Shown here: positions 25,226-35,495 of the stretch, one piece after another
How the letters are laid out: every line of letters begins with the position of its first letter
Position numbering within the stretch: the first letter of the stretch is position 1
Assembly (NCBI GenBank): GCA_900315955.1
Contig: ONBC01000048.1
Coordinates: 1-39,412, forward strand
Direction: 5' to 3'
Length of the DNA: 39,412 bases
From: an uncultured Prevotella sp.
GTDB lineage: Bacteria > Bacteroidota > Bacteroidia > Bacteroidales > Bacteroidaceae
Program-made: the position numbers and the translations under genes
The notes under the pieces: model-generated
The model's input: only the letters and a program-made list of their open reading frames with translations
Told to the model about the DNA's origin: nothing
Database searches by the model: none

Positions 25226-28200
25226 ATGAACACGTTTAAGACTTGTGCAGCAATCTTTCTCATAGCCTTTCCTGTCTTAGGAACGGCCAAGGTGCGTGTG
25301 ACGCATCTGACGGTCAATTATCTTCAGAATCCATTGGGCATTGATGAATTGCCGAACCTGAGCTGGCAGATGCAAAGTGATGAGCGTGGCATAAGCCAAA
25401 CAGCTTATCAGATACAGGTTGCGGCCTCAAAGGAAGATCTTGCAAAAAAGATATTTGTTTACGATTCGGGAAAGATTTTAGACAGTCATTCTGTTCAGAT
25501 GCCTTATCATGGCCCGTTGCAGCCTGCTACCCGCTATTATTATAAGGTGAGGGTATGGGACAATCATAACAGAGAATCGGAGTCAAAAGAAGACAGCTGG
25601 TTCGAAACAGGATTGGGTGTCGCTGGTCAGCAGGCATGGTGCGGTGCCCAATGGATTGGCTCATCAAAAGTTTTGCTTTCTCCTTACCGTTCTACGTTCA
25701 TAGTTGATTATGACACAGAAGATACTTCCGCTTTTATCTTTGGCAAGCGAGGTGATATGTATTGCCAGGTGGCCTTAAAGGGCGGCCAACTGACCATTTC
25801 TCATTTCATCGGCGGTAAGGAGATTGTAGACGGCTGTGAGAATGTTGCACATGTTCTCCAACCAGGCATACAGCACGTCAAGTTGAATGTTTTTTCATCG
25901 CAGTATGCGCGCACCTACCGTATGGACATCTTCATTAATGGCCAAAAAATAGAGAACACCTATCCGGACCCTTCCAAACAACCCAAGACCCTTGAAGAGA
26001 TCCTTACAGCCGGTCGGAAGGCCAGTTTTGAGATTGAGCCCGCACCGGGAAACAAGCAGTACAACCAATGCCGGCTTTGGAAATTTGAGAAGCAGGGAGG
26101 AATCTCGGCTTTGACACTGACAGACCCTGTTTGGCATACCACCTTATACAGCGACGGCAGTCAGACAGAGGCCGGTGGCGCACCGATGCTTAGAAAGGAG
26201 TTCTCTGCTGAGAAGGCTATCCGCAGGGCGCGACTCTACCTGTCGGCACGTGGCATTTACGAATGTTACATCAATGGCAAAAAAGTAGGGACTGATTTTA
26301 TGGATCCGGGATGGCCCGACTATCGCTGGCGCATGTTCTACAACACATTTGATGTGACTGATCTTCTGCAACAGGGTGACAATGCCATCGGAGCTTATTT
26401 GGGCAATGGTTGGTGGAGTGGTTTCAACGGTTATCAGACCGACTGGCAGGATCAGTATGGCATCAGTCTCTCGCTGATGGGGAAGCTTGTCATCGACTTC
26501 ACGGACGGCACCCGGAAGATCATCGTCACCGGACCTGACTGGATGTGTTATGATGATGGTCCGGTCCGTGAAAACGATATACAGAATGGCGAGACGTACG
26601 ATGCTACCAAAGAGCAAGCAGGCTGGTCGATGCCTCATTTCCGTCAGCAAGGTTGGAAGGGGGTAAACGTTTATCCACAACCTGCCGACAGCGTCACGAT
26701 ACAGGCTTACGTAGGCAGTGCTATCCAGGCCCGGGATACGCTCACCGCCTGCCGTCTCTCACAACCTCTTCCGCATACATATATCTATGATATGGGACAA
26801 AACATGGTCGGCACGCCGATGGTGAGAATTAATGGAAGACGCGGACAGAAAATAACACTCCGATATGGCGAGATGCTTTGGCCGGAGGAGATTCCTACCC
26901 AGCCTGTGAATCCATATACCCAAGCCATGTATGAGGAAAAGAAAGGGCAGCTCTACACCGACAACTATCGAAGTGCCTTGTCTACGGATACTTATATCTG
27001 CAAAGGTGGCGAAGAGACCATTTCACCGGCATTTACGTCCCACGGATTCAGATATGTGCAGATAGAAGGGCTGGATGCCCCCCTGCCCTTGAATCAGGTG
27101 AAAGGATTGGTGATGCATTCGCTGGCTGGACCACAGACAAGCCACTATGAGACTTCAGACACGCTGGTCAACCGCCTGTACGAGAATATACTCTGGGGAC
27201 AGCGGGGTAACTTCCTCGCCGTACCCACCGATTGTCCTCAACGTGACGAGCGATTGGGATACACAGGCGACGGCCAGATTTTCTCACTCAGTTCCACCTA
27301 TAATTATAATGTGGCACCTTTCATGCACCGATGGTTATACAGCGTAAGAGACAATCAAGACAAGAAGGGCAATTTTGCTGATTATTCTCCAAAGGTGGGA
27401 ATGCCCAATTCCGGCACACGCGGCGGTGGGGCTATCGGATGGAGTGAGGCAGGCATTATCGTGCCCTGGCATCTCTATTGCCAGTATGCAGACAAAGAGA
27501 TACTCCAAGAGAGTTACCCCTCGATGAAACGTTATATGGAGTATCTGAGTGGCAGGGCTGAAGAATGGCTCCAACCTTGTGACGGTTTGGGCGACTGGCT
27601 GGGTTTTGAACAGACCAACAACCAAATCACCAACACAGCCTATTGGGCCTATGATGCACTGTTGATGAAAGCGACCGCAAACGTTTTAGGGAAAGACGCT
27701 GATGCGGCACGTTATGAGCAGGTCTACAGGAATATTAAAAAGGCATTCAACGCCACTTTTGTTGACCCATCGGGTAGAACCTATACTCCCGCAGGCTATA
27801 TGAAGGGGCTCTTTGTTCCTAAAAAGATGGTTAAGGACTCCTTGGAAGATACACAAACTTCGTATGTCCTGCCACTGAAAGCGGAGCTCTTTAATGACAA
27901 TGCTCGGGCTGCGCAATGGCTGCAGAAGGCTATAGCCAAGCAAAACGGTCATCTGTCGACAGGATTTATAGGTACGCCCTACTTAAACGAGGTTCTTTCG
28001 GACAACGGGCACAGCGACACCGCATACAACCTGTTTCTTAACAAGACCTTTCCATCCTGGCTCTATCCTGTGACACAGGGTGCAACCACCATCTGGGAAC
28101 GGTGGAACTCATATACCAGACAGAACGGCTTTGGACCGGTCAGGATGAACTCTTTCAACCATTATAGTTATGGGGCTGTGGAAGAGTGGATGATGCAGTA

Positions 28201-28453
28201 CACCCTGGGCATAAAAGCTGATCCTAAGGAGCCGGGGTATAAGCATATTCTGTTAGAGCCGCAAACCACCGACAGGCTCGACTTTGTGCGAGGATATTAT
28301 GATACCATGTACGGGCGCGTCTCATGTGGATGGTATAGAAAGAAGGGACAGACCTACTATCAGGTGGAGATTCCGGCAAACACCACCGCCACCCTGCTGT
28401 TAGGTGGCAAGAAGCGGGAACTAAAATCGGGAAAGTATGAATTTAAGCTATAA
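25226..28453 (+). CDS. GH78 alpha-L-rhamnosidase
   Basis: This 1075-residue secreted enzyme releases terminal alpha-L-rhamnose from plant glycans or glycosides. It has a signal peptide (MNTFKTCAAIFLIAFPVLGTAK), an N-terminal fibronectin-like segment (WQMQSDERGISQTAYQIQVA), a beta-sandwich carbohydrate-binding part with ARLYLSARGIYECYINGKKV, then the (alpha/alpha)6 catalytic domain. Signature catalytic segments are DCPQRDERLGYTGD from residue 669 and GATTIWERW with Glu958, followed by SFNHYSYGAVEEWM. The length agrees with large GH78 members. It is the first gene of the locus, 13 bases before an esterase gene. Family membership is firm and the natural substrate is inferred. Confidence 0.93.
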   Translation: MNTFKTCAAIFLIAFPVLGTAKVRVTHLTVNYLQNPLGIDELPNLSWQMQSDERGISQTAYQIQVAASKEDLAKKIFVYDSGKILDSHSVQMPYHGPLQPATRYYYKVRVWDNHNRESESKEDSWFETGLGVAGQQAWCGAQWIGSSKVLLSPYRSTFIVDYDTEDTSAFIFGKRGDMYCQVALKGGQLTISHFIGGKEIVDGCENVAHVLQPGIQHVKLNVFSSQYARTYRMDIFINGQKIENTYPDPSKQPKTLEEILTAGRKASFEIEPAPGNKQYNQCRLWKFEKQGGISALTLTDPVWHTTLYSDGSQTEAGGAPMLRKEFSAEKAIRRARLYLSARGIYECYINGKKVGTDFMDPGWPDYRWRMFYNTFDVTDLLQQGDNAIGAYLGNGWWSGFNGYQTDWQDQYGISLSLMGKLVIDFTDGTRKIIVTGPDWMCYDDGPVRENDIQNGETYDATKEQAGWSMPHFRQQGWKGVNVYPQPADSVTIQAYVGSAIQARDTLTACRLSQPLPHTYIYDMGQNMVGTPMVRINGRRGQKITLRYGEMLWPEEIPTQPVNPYTQAMYEEKKGQLYTDNYRSALSTDTYICKGGEETISPAFTSHGFRYVQIEGLDAPLPLNQVKGLVMHSLAGPQTSHYETSDTLVNRLYENILWGQRGNFLAVPTDCPQRDERLGYTGDGQIFSLSSTYNYNVAPFMHRWLYSVRDNQDKKGNFADYSPKVGMPNSGTRGGGAIGWSEAGIIVPWHLYCQYADKEILQESYPSMKRYMEYLSGRAEEWLQPCDGLGDWLGFEQTNNQITNTAYWAYDALLMKATANVLGKDADAARYEQVYRNIKKAFNATFVDPSGRTYTPAGYMKGLFVPKKMVKDSLEDTQTSYVLPLKAELFNDNARAAQWLQKAIAKQNGHLSTGFIGTPYLNEVLSDNGHSDTAYNLFLNKTFPSWLYPVTQGATTIWERWNSYTRQNGFGPVRMNSFNHYSYGAVEEWMMQYTLGIKADPKEPGYKHILLEPQTTDRLDFVRGYYDTMYGRVSCGWYRKKGQTYYQVEIPANTTATLLLGGKKRELKSGKYEFKL

Positions 28454-28466
28454 CTAACAATATAAA

Positions 28467-29426
28467 ATGATGAAAAAACTTTTATTGGCAATCGCATTGC
28501 TATGTGGTTTATCCACAATGGCAAGCGGAGAAAATCCGCAGAAATGTCTGACAGACGGTCAGGTAATCAAACTTTATCAAGGGAAGGCACCGGGCTCAGA
28601 GAACTGGAAGCATCAGGAAGTGACGTTCACAAGTACCTCTAATCCCATTGTTCTCAATGTCGTGGAGCCTACGATGAAAGTTTATCTGCCAGAGAAACCT
28701 AACGGCACGGCCATGATCGTCTGCCCCGGCGGTGGCTTCTGCATGTTGTCTATTCGTACAGAGGGAGAGCTTGCCGCTAAGGAGCTTGTTAAGCAGGGCA
28801 TAACCGTGTTTGTATTGAAGTATCGCACGAATCCGATGCTGATGAAAGACGGTCGTGCTCCAAAAGACGTAAAAGAGTTCTTGAGTGTATATATGCCTCT
28901 GGTTGAGGTTAGCAAACAGAAAAGTGTAGAAAAGTTTCATACTCAGGATCCCTCTGTCACAGAGTGGTGCAGCGAAGTGCCCTACGAGAATCTGGCCTTT
29001 GCTGATGCCAATCAGGCTATGAAAGTGGTTCGTCAGAATGCGAGTAATTGGAATCTGAATGCAAATAAGATTGGCATCATGGGCTTCTCGGCAGGTGCCA
29101 TTACTTCCATGCATCAAACGCTTTACAATACGCCGGAGACCCAACCTAATTTTACTGGCATCATCTATGGTGGATGGACACCTGATGTGAAAGTACCTTC
29201 CGGTGCAGGCCCGGTATGGCTTTGTTCACCCGTCAACGATATTTTCCACGCAGACGAGCCGGAGAATGTTTACCATGCTTGGCGCAAGGCTAAGGTGCCG
29301 ACGGAACTTCATACTTTCTGGGATTGTAATCATGGTTTTGGCGCTTCTAAGTTTAACAAGAATGTTGACAACTGGTTGTCATTAATGATAGACTTCATGA
29401 AGGACGTAAAATTCCTTCCGGAATAA
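28467..29426 (+). CDS. Secreted alpha/beta-hydrolase, probable carbohydrate esterase
   Basis: The protein has 319 residues and a signal peptide (MKKLLLAIALLCGLSTMASG). The alpha/beta-hydrolase core shows the oxyanion segment MIVCPGGGFCMLS, the nucleophile GFSAG with Ser208, a likely Asp at about 258-262 (SPVNDIFHAD), and His289 (CNHGFG). This matches acetylxylan-esterase-like and related enzymes common in such loci. The likely task is removing acetyl or other ester groups that block the rhamnosidase. It is related to the second esterase in this locus (35496-36545) only in fold and motifs. It sits between the GH78 gene and susC in one operon. Confidence 0.85.
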   Translation: MMKKLLLAIALLCGLSTMASGENPQKCLTDGQVIKLYQGKAPGSENWKHQEVTFTSTSNPIVLNVVEPTMKVYLPEKPNGTAMIVCPGGGFCMLSIRTEGELAAKELVKQGITVFVLKYRTNPMLMKDGRAPKDVKEFLSVYMPLVEVSKQKSVEKFHTQDPSVTEWCSEVPYENLAFADANQAMKVVRQNASNWNLNANKIGIMGFSAGAITSMHQTLYNTPETQPNFTGIIYGGWTPDVKVPSGAGPVWLCSPVNDIFHADEPENVYHAWRKAKVPTELHTFWDCNHGFGASKFNKNVDNWLSLMIDFMKDVKFLPE

Positions 29427-29466
29427 GTATATGATATCTCAATTTACAGAACCTAATTATTAAAAA

Positions 29467-32400
29467 ATGATGAAACAGCGTAAAAAAAGATTAGCAACTG
29501 TATTTCTTTTGATGTGTCTAATAGGAATACAGAATGTTTTGGCTCAAGGAGAGCTGCTTGTGAAAGGTTCAGTGACGGACAAGAACACGCATGAGCCCTT
29601 GATAGGTGTAACCGTCAAGGTAAAAGGAAGCACTCGCGGCACAGTCACCGATCTTGACGGAAACTATCAGATATCGGCAAGTGCCGATGCAGTATTGGAA
29701 TTCTCATACGTCGGTTACCTCCAGGAGGACCACAAGGCAACGCGTCGGCTTGATGTGAAGCTCTTGCCGGACACCAAAGCCTTGGATGAGGTCGTAGTGG
29801 TCGGTTATGGCGTTCAGAAGAAAAGTGACCTTACAGGTTCTCTGAGTACGGTGAAAGCAGAAGATATCCAGAACCGTGCCATCAGCAACATTAACGAGGC
29901 TTTTGCCGGTAAAGCCTCGGGCGTGCAAGCTTATTCTTCATCCGGGAAGCCGGGCAGTACGCCGAATATTCAGATTCGTGGTATTGGCTCCAATGGCAGC
30001 AGTGCGCCTCTGTTTGTTATTGACGGACGTGTGTCTACAAGTGCAGGCAATCTTGACCCGAATGACATAGAGAGCATGGAGATTCTTAAGGATGGTGCCT
30101 CGGCAGCCATCTATGGAGCAGCAGCCGGCAATGGCGTGATTCTAATTACGACCAAGAAAGGTAAAGGTAATGGTAAAATATCCTATGACATGCAGATTGC
30201 CAGTCAGAGTTTGGCAAAGGTCCCGCATGTGATGAACTCAGAGCAGTTTATACAATATTATAATGAGCGTGGCGTAATCAATATGGAGTCCATCTATCAA
30301 AACTGGGACTTCAAGACCAACACCGATTGGACAGATGCCACTTTTGAGCCTTCTCTCTTTATGAAGCATAATATCAGTTTCCAGGGCGGAAGTGACAGAG
30401 GACAATTTTATATTTCCGGGTCCTATCTTGATAATAATGGTATGATCAAAGGAAACGAAGACACACAGCGCTCTTATGGCGGCATGATTAATGCCAGCTA
30501 CAAAGTGAAGCCATGGCTTGAAATAGGAACCAATAATAACTTAAACTATCAGAAGACCAACTCTCTGGCCGACGGAGGAGCAACGGATAACATCATTGCC
30601 TCGTCCTTGATTACTCCTCCGCTGTATGCTCCTACATATACATTGGAGAATATGCCGCCACTAATGCGGAGTGAACTGAACCATGACACAAAGGCACTGG
30701 GCCCGCTACTTCAAGATGGTAAAGGCAACTATTATGGTATTGTTCCCTACATATCCACCAATGCTTCTAACCCGTTGATTCTTGCTCATAGAGGACATAA
30801 TGAAAATAGGATAGCGAGCCTTAGTGGTACTACTTTTATGAATATCACTCCTATCAAGAATCTGGTGTTTACCAGCAGGCTATCCTATTCCTTCTTCCAT
30901 AGTGAAAATTATGGCGCAAGCTATCCATATTTTTCCATCTACAGTTCAGGTGCCTACTCACCTGCCATCTCTGTATCGGCATCAAGTACAAGCACGAACT
31001 ACTGGCAGTGGGAGAATTTTGCATCATATAACTTTACGGCTAAAAACAACAGCTTCAATGTGATGCTTGGCTCTTCTTATAGTGAGACTCGTAACTTCGG
31101 CGTTACTGGCACCATGGGGGGAAATGGTAATGGAGACCTGGGATTCTCTCGAAACGACCCGAATTTCATGTATTTTGCATACGCCACTGCAGGAGCATCA
31201 AAAAACATCTATGGCGGAGAACCATCATATACTCGTAAATTGGCCTATTTCGGTAGGGTGAACTATGATTATAAGAATACTTATCTGCTGCAGTTTTCAC
31301 TCCGCGCCGATGCTGCCGATTCGTCTGTCCTGCCTGTAGACAACCGTTGGGGATACTTCCCGGCTGCCAGTGCAGGATGGGTCATCAGTAATGAGAGATT
31401 CATGAAGAGCACCAACTCTTGGCTGGACCACTTGAAACTTCGTGCCAGCTGGGGACAGAACGGCTCATTGGCATCTCTTGGCAACTATATGTATGATGCT
31501 ACGGTGGCAAAATATGGCAGCTACGTATTTACCAACGATCTGAATTACAGCTATGCCTATGCTCCGACATCATTAGGTAATTATAAATTGAAATGGGAAA
31601 CCTCTGAGCAGTTTGATCTCGGCATTGATATGCGTCTGCTGAAAGGAAGGCTGTCAATAAGCGGGGATTACTATCACAAAAACACCAAAGACCTCATCGT
31701 CTCTGGAGCAAAGATGTCGAACATTGCCGGATTCGCTGCTTCACCCATCAATGCTGGAAGTCTGACCAATAAGGGTTTCGAATTTGAGCTGGGATGGAGA
31801 GACAACATTGGTGATTTCTCATATGGCATACAGGCAAATCTGACAACGCTGAAAAATAAGGTGACCAGAGTTTATGACACGGTTGATGCCATTGACGGTG
31901 CATCCGTAGCCTTTAAATCTGTACTGACTCGTTTTGAAAAAGGACAGCCGGCATGGTACTTCTATGGCTACCGTTATGAAGGTGTGAATCCGGAAGATGG
32001 ACAACCTATTTATGCAGGCTTAAATAAGGACGGGAAGATAGGTGAGAGCGATAAGACCTATATCGGTAAGGGTATACCTGACTACACTTATGGTATTACG
32101 ATCAATGCGGCATGGAAGGGTCTTGACCTGATGGTGTTTGGCAGTGGAGTAGGAGGTGTAGACATCTTCAACCTCTATAATGTTTCGACTGGATTTACAA
32201 ATAACATCCTGACATGCTACACCGATGACCGGTGGACTCCGGAACATACAAAAGCTTCCATGCCAAAAGCATCGATCGACCGGAACATGTTCTTGACTTC
32301 TTCAGCTCATGTTTTTGATGGCTCCTATTTCAAAATAAAGCAAATTCAGTTGGGCTACACATTGCCGACCAAACTGATACAGAAGCTGAAAATAGACAGG

Positions 32401-32556
32401 CTGCGTGCTTACTGTTCACTGGAGAACTTCTTCACGTTCTCAGACTATCCGGGTTATGACCCCGAGGTGGTAGGAGCCGGCAATGCCGCAGGTGTAGACA
32501 CAGGCCTCTATCCAAGTTCAAAGAAAGTGGTTTTTGGTCTTAATGTAACATTCTAA
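29467..32556 (+). CDS. SusC/RagA-family TonB-dependent outer-membrane transporter
   Basis: The protein has 1029 residues. A signal peptide is followed by a carboxypeptidase-regulatory-like domain (VKGSVTDKNTHEPLIGVTVK ... GTVTDLDGNYQISA), a TonB-box-like DEVVVVGYG at about residues 107-115, the plug domain (IRGIGSNGSSAPLFVIDGR, MEILKDGASAAIYGAAAGNG), and a 22-strand barrel ending VVFGLNVTF with the usual terminal Phe. It imports oligosaccharides across the outer membrane using TonB energy. The susD start follows its stop immediately. There is no N-terminal STN domain, so it is not directly tied to an anti-sigma/ECF pair. Confidence 0.96.
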   Translation: MMKQRKKRLATVFLLMCLIGIQNVLAQGELLVKGSVTDKNTHEPLIGVTVKVKGSTRGTVTDLDGNYQISASADAVLEFSYVGYLQEDHKATRRLDVKLLPDTKALDEVVVVGYGVQKKSDLTGSLSTVKAEDIQNRAISNINEAFAGKASGVQAYSSSGKPGSTPNIQIRGIGSNGSSAPLFVIDGRVSTSAGNLDPNDIESMEILKDGASAAIYGAAAGNGVILITTKKGKGNGKISYDMQIASQSLAKVPHVMNSEQFIQYYNERGVINMESIYQNWDFKTNTDWTDATFEPSLFMKHNISFQGGSDRGQFYISGSYLDNNGMIKGNEDTQRSYGGMINASYKVKPWLEIGTNNNLNYQKTNSLADGGATDNIIASSLITPPLYAPTYTLENMPPLMRSELNHDTKALGPLLQDGKGNYYGIVPYISTNASNPLILAHRGHNENRIASLSGTTFMNITPIKNLVFTSRLSYSFFHSENYGASYPYFSIYSSGAYSPAISVSASSTSTNYWQWENFASYNFTAKNNSFNVMLGSSYSETRNFGVTGTMGGNGNGDLGFSRNDPNFMYFAYATAGASKNIYGGEPSYTRKLAYFGRVNYDYKNTYLLQFSLRADAADSSVLPVDNRWGYFPAASAGWVISNERFMKSTNSWLDHLKLRASWGQNGSLASLGNYMYDATVAKYGSYVFTNDLNYSYAYAPTSLGNYKLKWETSEQFDLGIDMRLLKGRLSISGDYYHKNTKDLIVSGAKMSNIAGFAASPINAGSLTNKGFEFELGWRDNIGDFSYGIQANLTTLKNKVTRVYDTVDAIDGASVAFKSVLTRFEKGQPAWYFYGYRYEGVNPEDGQPIYAGLNKDGKIGESDKTYIGKGIPDYTYGITINAAWKGLDLMVFGSGVGGVDIFNLYNVSTGFTNNILTCYTDDRWTPEHTKASMPKASIDRNMFLTSSAHVFDGSYFKIKQIQLGYTLPTKLIQKLKIDRLRAYCSLENFFTFSDYPGYDPEVVGAGNAAGVDTGLYPSSKKVVFGLNVTF

Positions 32557-34107
32557 ATGATGAATCTCATGAAAAAACATACATTTTTAGCTGTAGCCTG
32601 CCTAATGGCTTTAGGGTTATGCTCTTGTACAGACTGCCTGGATATCCAGCAGCACGGTGTGCTGAACAAGACATCCTATTATAAAACGGACGAAGATGCC
32701 AATGAGGTGCTGACAGCCGTTTATAAGGATATTTCAGGTCTGGAGCTTAACAGTTTCTTAATCAAGAATATTCTTTCTGATGATATCTGGTGTGGCTGCG
32801 ACTCACACGAAGGTGACTACTGGAAAATAAACGACTATACTTTCGATTCCAGCAATCCAAATTTGGAATCTCTTTTCAGCGGTTATTATAACGTCATAGG
32901 AAAATGCAATGTGGTGCTTGACAATCTGAGCGGAGAATCTGAAACGGTGCGTAGGGCGCAGGCGGAGGCCAGAGTGGCACGTGCCTGGATGTATTTTGAA
33001 CTGACAACACTCTGGGGCAATCCGCCATTGGTAGACCATCTTCTTGGGAGTGACGACTCAGCTCAGCCTAATGCTGATCCTACCGCTCTTTGGGCATTCA
33101 TGGAAAAGGACCTGCTTGATGCCATCAATTCAGGCATGCTGGTCCAGAAGTCAAGTATAGATGATAATACTGTCTATCACTTTACAAAACAATACGCACA
33201 GGCGCTGCTTGGCAAAGTCTATCTTTGGGAAAAAAAGTATACGGAGGCTGCCAATGTGTTAGATGAGGTAATAAACAGTGGCTTATATGGCCTTTATCAG
33301 GGTGAGTACGCCGATATTTGGTCTGTGCATCATGAGAATAACCGTGAAAGCATGTTCGAATCCAACTTTGTGGTTGACGAAAGCAATCCTGGGCAATGCA
33401 TGCGCCTCTACCCTGCATTCACAGGAGTCCATCCTGCATTATACGATACGAAGCTGGGAGACTTGAACTTGGGCCCTGTAGGGTTCAGCGGAAACCAGCC
33501 TACAAGTGACCTGTATAACGCTTTTGTTTCCGAAGAGGGTGTCAATGGCTACCGATTGAACCAGACCATCAAGACTCCCGACTTTATGGCTCAGCATGGA
33601 TATACATTCAAAGATGGAATGTCGCTTTATGGCGAAGGATATTATATGTGGAAAAATCACATGGAAACTGATGCTACAGGAATAGGGACACCATTGGACT
33701 ATGGAAACAATATCCGCTGGATGCGTTACTCTGAGGTCCTGTTGTTGGCTGCGGAGGCACAGTTGGGCGCAGGCAACCAGGGCAAGGCAAACCAATATCT
33801 GAACGAGGTACGTACACGTGCCAAACTTCCTTTCAAGACATGTACTTTGGAAGCTATTAAGAAAGAAAAGCAGTTGGAGCTTTGCAACGAATGTGTGCGT
33901 TATCAGGATTTGCAACGTTGGGGTGATGCTGCTCAAACGTTAAAAAATCGTGGAGAAGTGACACCTGTTTTTGGAGCTGACGGAAAAGTGGTATGGAAAA
34001 AGTTCAGTGACACCTATGGTTATAAAGTGGGTAAGAACGAATATCTGCCTTATCCGGCCAGTGAGATCAGAATAAACCGGGCTATTAAGCAAAATCCCGG
34101 TTGGTAA
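32557..34107 (+). CDS. SusD/RagB-family glycan-binding lipoprotein
   Basis: This 516-residue outer-membrane lipoprotein caps the SusC barrel. A lipoprotein signal ends LGLCSCTD. Family marks are an early LDIQQHGVLNKTSYYKTDEDA, AEARVARAWMYFELTTLWGNPP and the C-terminal EYLPYPASEIRINRAIKQNPGW. The first ATG directly follows the susC stop; an internal ATG at 32569 (MKKHTFLAV) gives a more usual signal peptide and may be the real start. It binds the incoming glycan and hands it to SusC. Confidence 0.95.
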   Translation: MMNLMKKHTFLAVACLMALGLCSCTDCLDIQQHGVLNKTSYYKTDEDANEVLTAVYKDISGLELNSFLIKNILSDDIWCGCDSHEGDYWKINDYTFDSSNPNLESLFSGYYNVIGKCNVVLDNLSGESETVRRAQAEARVARAWMYFELTTLWGNPPLVDHLLGSDDSAQPNADPTALWAFMEKDLLDAINSGMLVQKSSIDDNTVYHFTKQYAQALLGKVYLWEKKYTEAANVLDEVINSGLYGLYQGEYADIWSVHHENNRESMFESNFVVDESNPGQCMRLYPAFTGVHPALYDTKLGDLNLGPVGFSGNQPTSDLYNAFVSEEGVNGYRLNQTIKTPDFMAQHGYTFKDGMSLYGEGYYMWKNHMETDATGIGTPLDYGNNIRWMRYSEVLLLAAEAQLGAGNQGKANQYLNEVRTRAKLPFKTCTLEAIKKEKQLELCNECVRYQDLQRWGDAAQTLKNRGEVTPVFGADGKVVWKKFSDTYGYKVGKNEYLPYPASEIRINRAIKQNPGW

Positions 34108-34134
34108 GCCGATAAACGAAAAATAACAAGAACT

Positions 34135-35478
34135 ATGAAATATATAAATAACTTGTACTATGCCGTAATGGCTGCATGCATGATGATATGCATGGCATCT
34201 TGTCAGAACGATGCTGTGGATCCTCTGACTGGTCTGTTCCCAGAGCCAACCAGTCTTGAACTGAACACGCTGACGGATGAAGGTGTGACTGAACATGACG
34301 GCATGAACGTTTTCAACATAAAAATGTCGGATGGCAACAATACCGCAACTTTCGCTGTCCTAGGAAAAAAATACTATCTGGAAGCGGGCACATATACTCT
34401 GAGTCAAAATTACGAGCGCAACTCGTTCCTGGCAAATTCTTCGAAGGTCGTTATGGCAGGAGTGGAACATGCCATTGACCGCGGATCCCTATCCGTGGAG
34501 AAAGAGAAGGACCACTACACACTATCGGCTATGGTGTGGCTAGATGACCAAACACCTGTGAAAATGACCTCAGAAGGCGACCTTACCTATGTACGTAAAC
34601 CATCGCCACTGGTGAATGTCATTCAGGCTGATATTAAGCCGATAGATGGCACAAGCCTGTATCAAGTATATTTGGCTATAGGCGATGCTGGAGTCACAGG
34701 TACGGTAACAGGGGGAAACGCTACTTATAAAGGTTCCGGAAACCTTGCTAGCATTACGTTGATTACATCAAAACAAGAATTGTCAACTGGTATTTATACG
34801 GCCGCTGACGCTGTCTACAACGGTCCGGCTGGACAATATACTGCAGGAACATTCCTGAAAGGATATACCTACAATTATGAAATGTTCGGCATGGTGCTTC
34901 CTTTGCCTGTTTTCAGCCTTTGGACAACTATGGCGAACGGTATGCAGGTAGACTCGAAATTTATCGATAGCGGCACTATCAGTGTTGAGAAGACAGATGG
35001 CGATTATAAGATTACGATTGACAATGGCAATGATCTCTATGCTCTTTATACCGGAAAGATTAAGTTTGATGTTCCAACCCCCGTTGTATCAGACGACATA
35101 ACATATACCGACAAGATTACCAACTCGGACGATGCAGCTTCAGATGAGCATACTGTGGCCATAAAAAAAGGCGAGAACACACTGGCACAGTTTGTGTTCC
35201 GTACAAAAAAAGATGCCAGCAGCCTGGCAGGAACATACAAGTTTGCCGATCCTTGTAATAACTTTGGACAATTATCGAAAGGTGCAGATTTCTATGGTTA
35301 TGCTTTCGGTTCGTATTATATTGAGGATGGTGTCAACTACTATCTCAACGGTGGAACACTGGTCATTACTGAATCCGAAGGGAAACTGAATTTCGTATTG
35401 TCTGGTGCTTCTATGGTTGATGCTAATGGCGCTACAGGCGGAAAAACTGAGTTGTCATATACTAACGTTGTAAAATAA
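34135..35478 (+). CDS. Surface lipoprotein, probable glycan-binding protein
   Basis: The protein has 447 residues with a lipoprotein signal (MICMASCQND). I do not recognise a named family. It appears to contain three related beta-rich modules, each with an ATF/ASI/AQF strand and ending in a GTYT/GIYT/GTYK turn: about residues 35-110 (LEAGTYTLS), 160-230 (LSTGIYTAAD) and 320-400 (LAGTYKFAD). The position directly after susD, 27 bases away, is where surface glycan-binding proteins (SusE/F-like) sit. The likely task is to capture substrate at the cell surface. The binding role is inferred from lipidation and position. Confidence 0.7.
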   Translation: MKYINNLYYAVMAACMMICMASCQNDAVDPLTGLFPEPTSLELNTLTDEGVTEHDGMNVFNIKMSDGNNTATFAVLGKKYYLEAGTYTLSQNYERNSFLANSSKVVMAGVEHAIDRGSLSVEKEKDHYTLSAMVWLDDQTPVKMTSEGDLTYVRKPSPLVNVIQADIKPIDGTSLYQVYLAIGDAGVTGTVTGGNATYKGSGNLASITLITSKQELSTGIYTAADAVYNGPAGQYTAGTFLKGYTYNYEMFGMVLPLPVFSLWTTMANGMQVDSKFIDSGTISVEKTDGDYKITIDNGNDLYALYTGKIKFDVPTPVVSDDITYTDKITNSDDAASDEHTVAIKKGENTLAQFVFRTKKDASSLAGTYKFADPCNNFGQLSKGADFYGYAFGSYYIEDGVNYYLNGGTLVITESEGKLNFVLSGASMVDANGATGGKTELSYTNVVK

Positions 35479-35495
35479 ACGTTTAATATAGAGTA

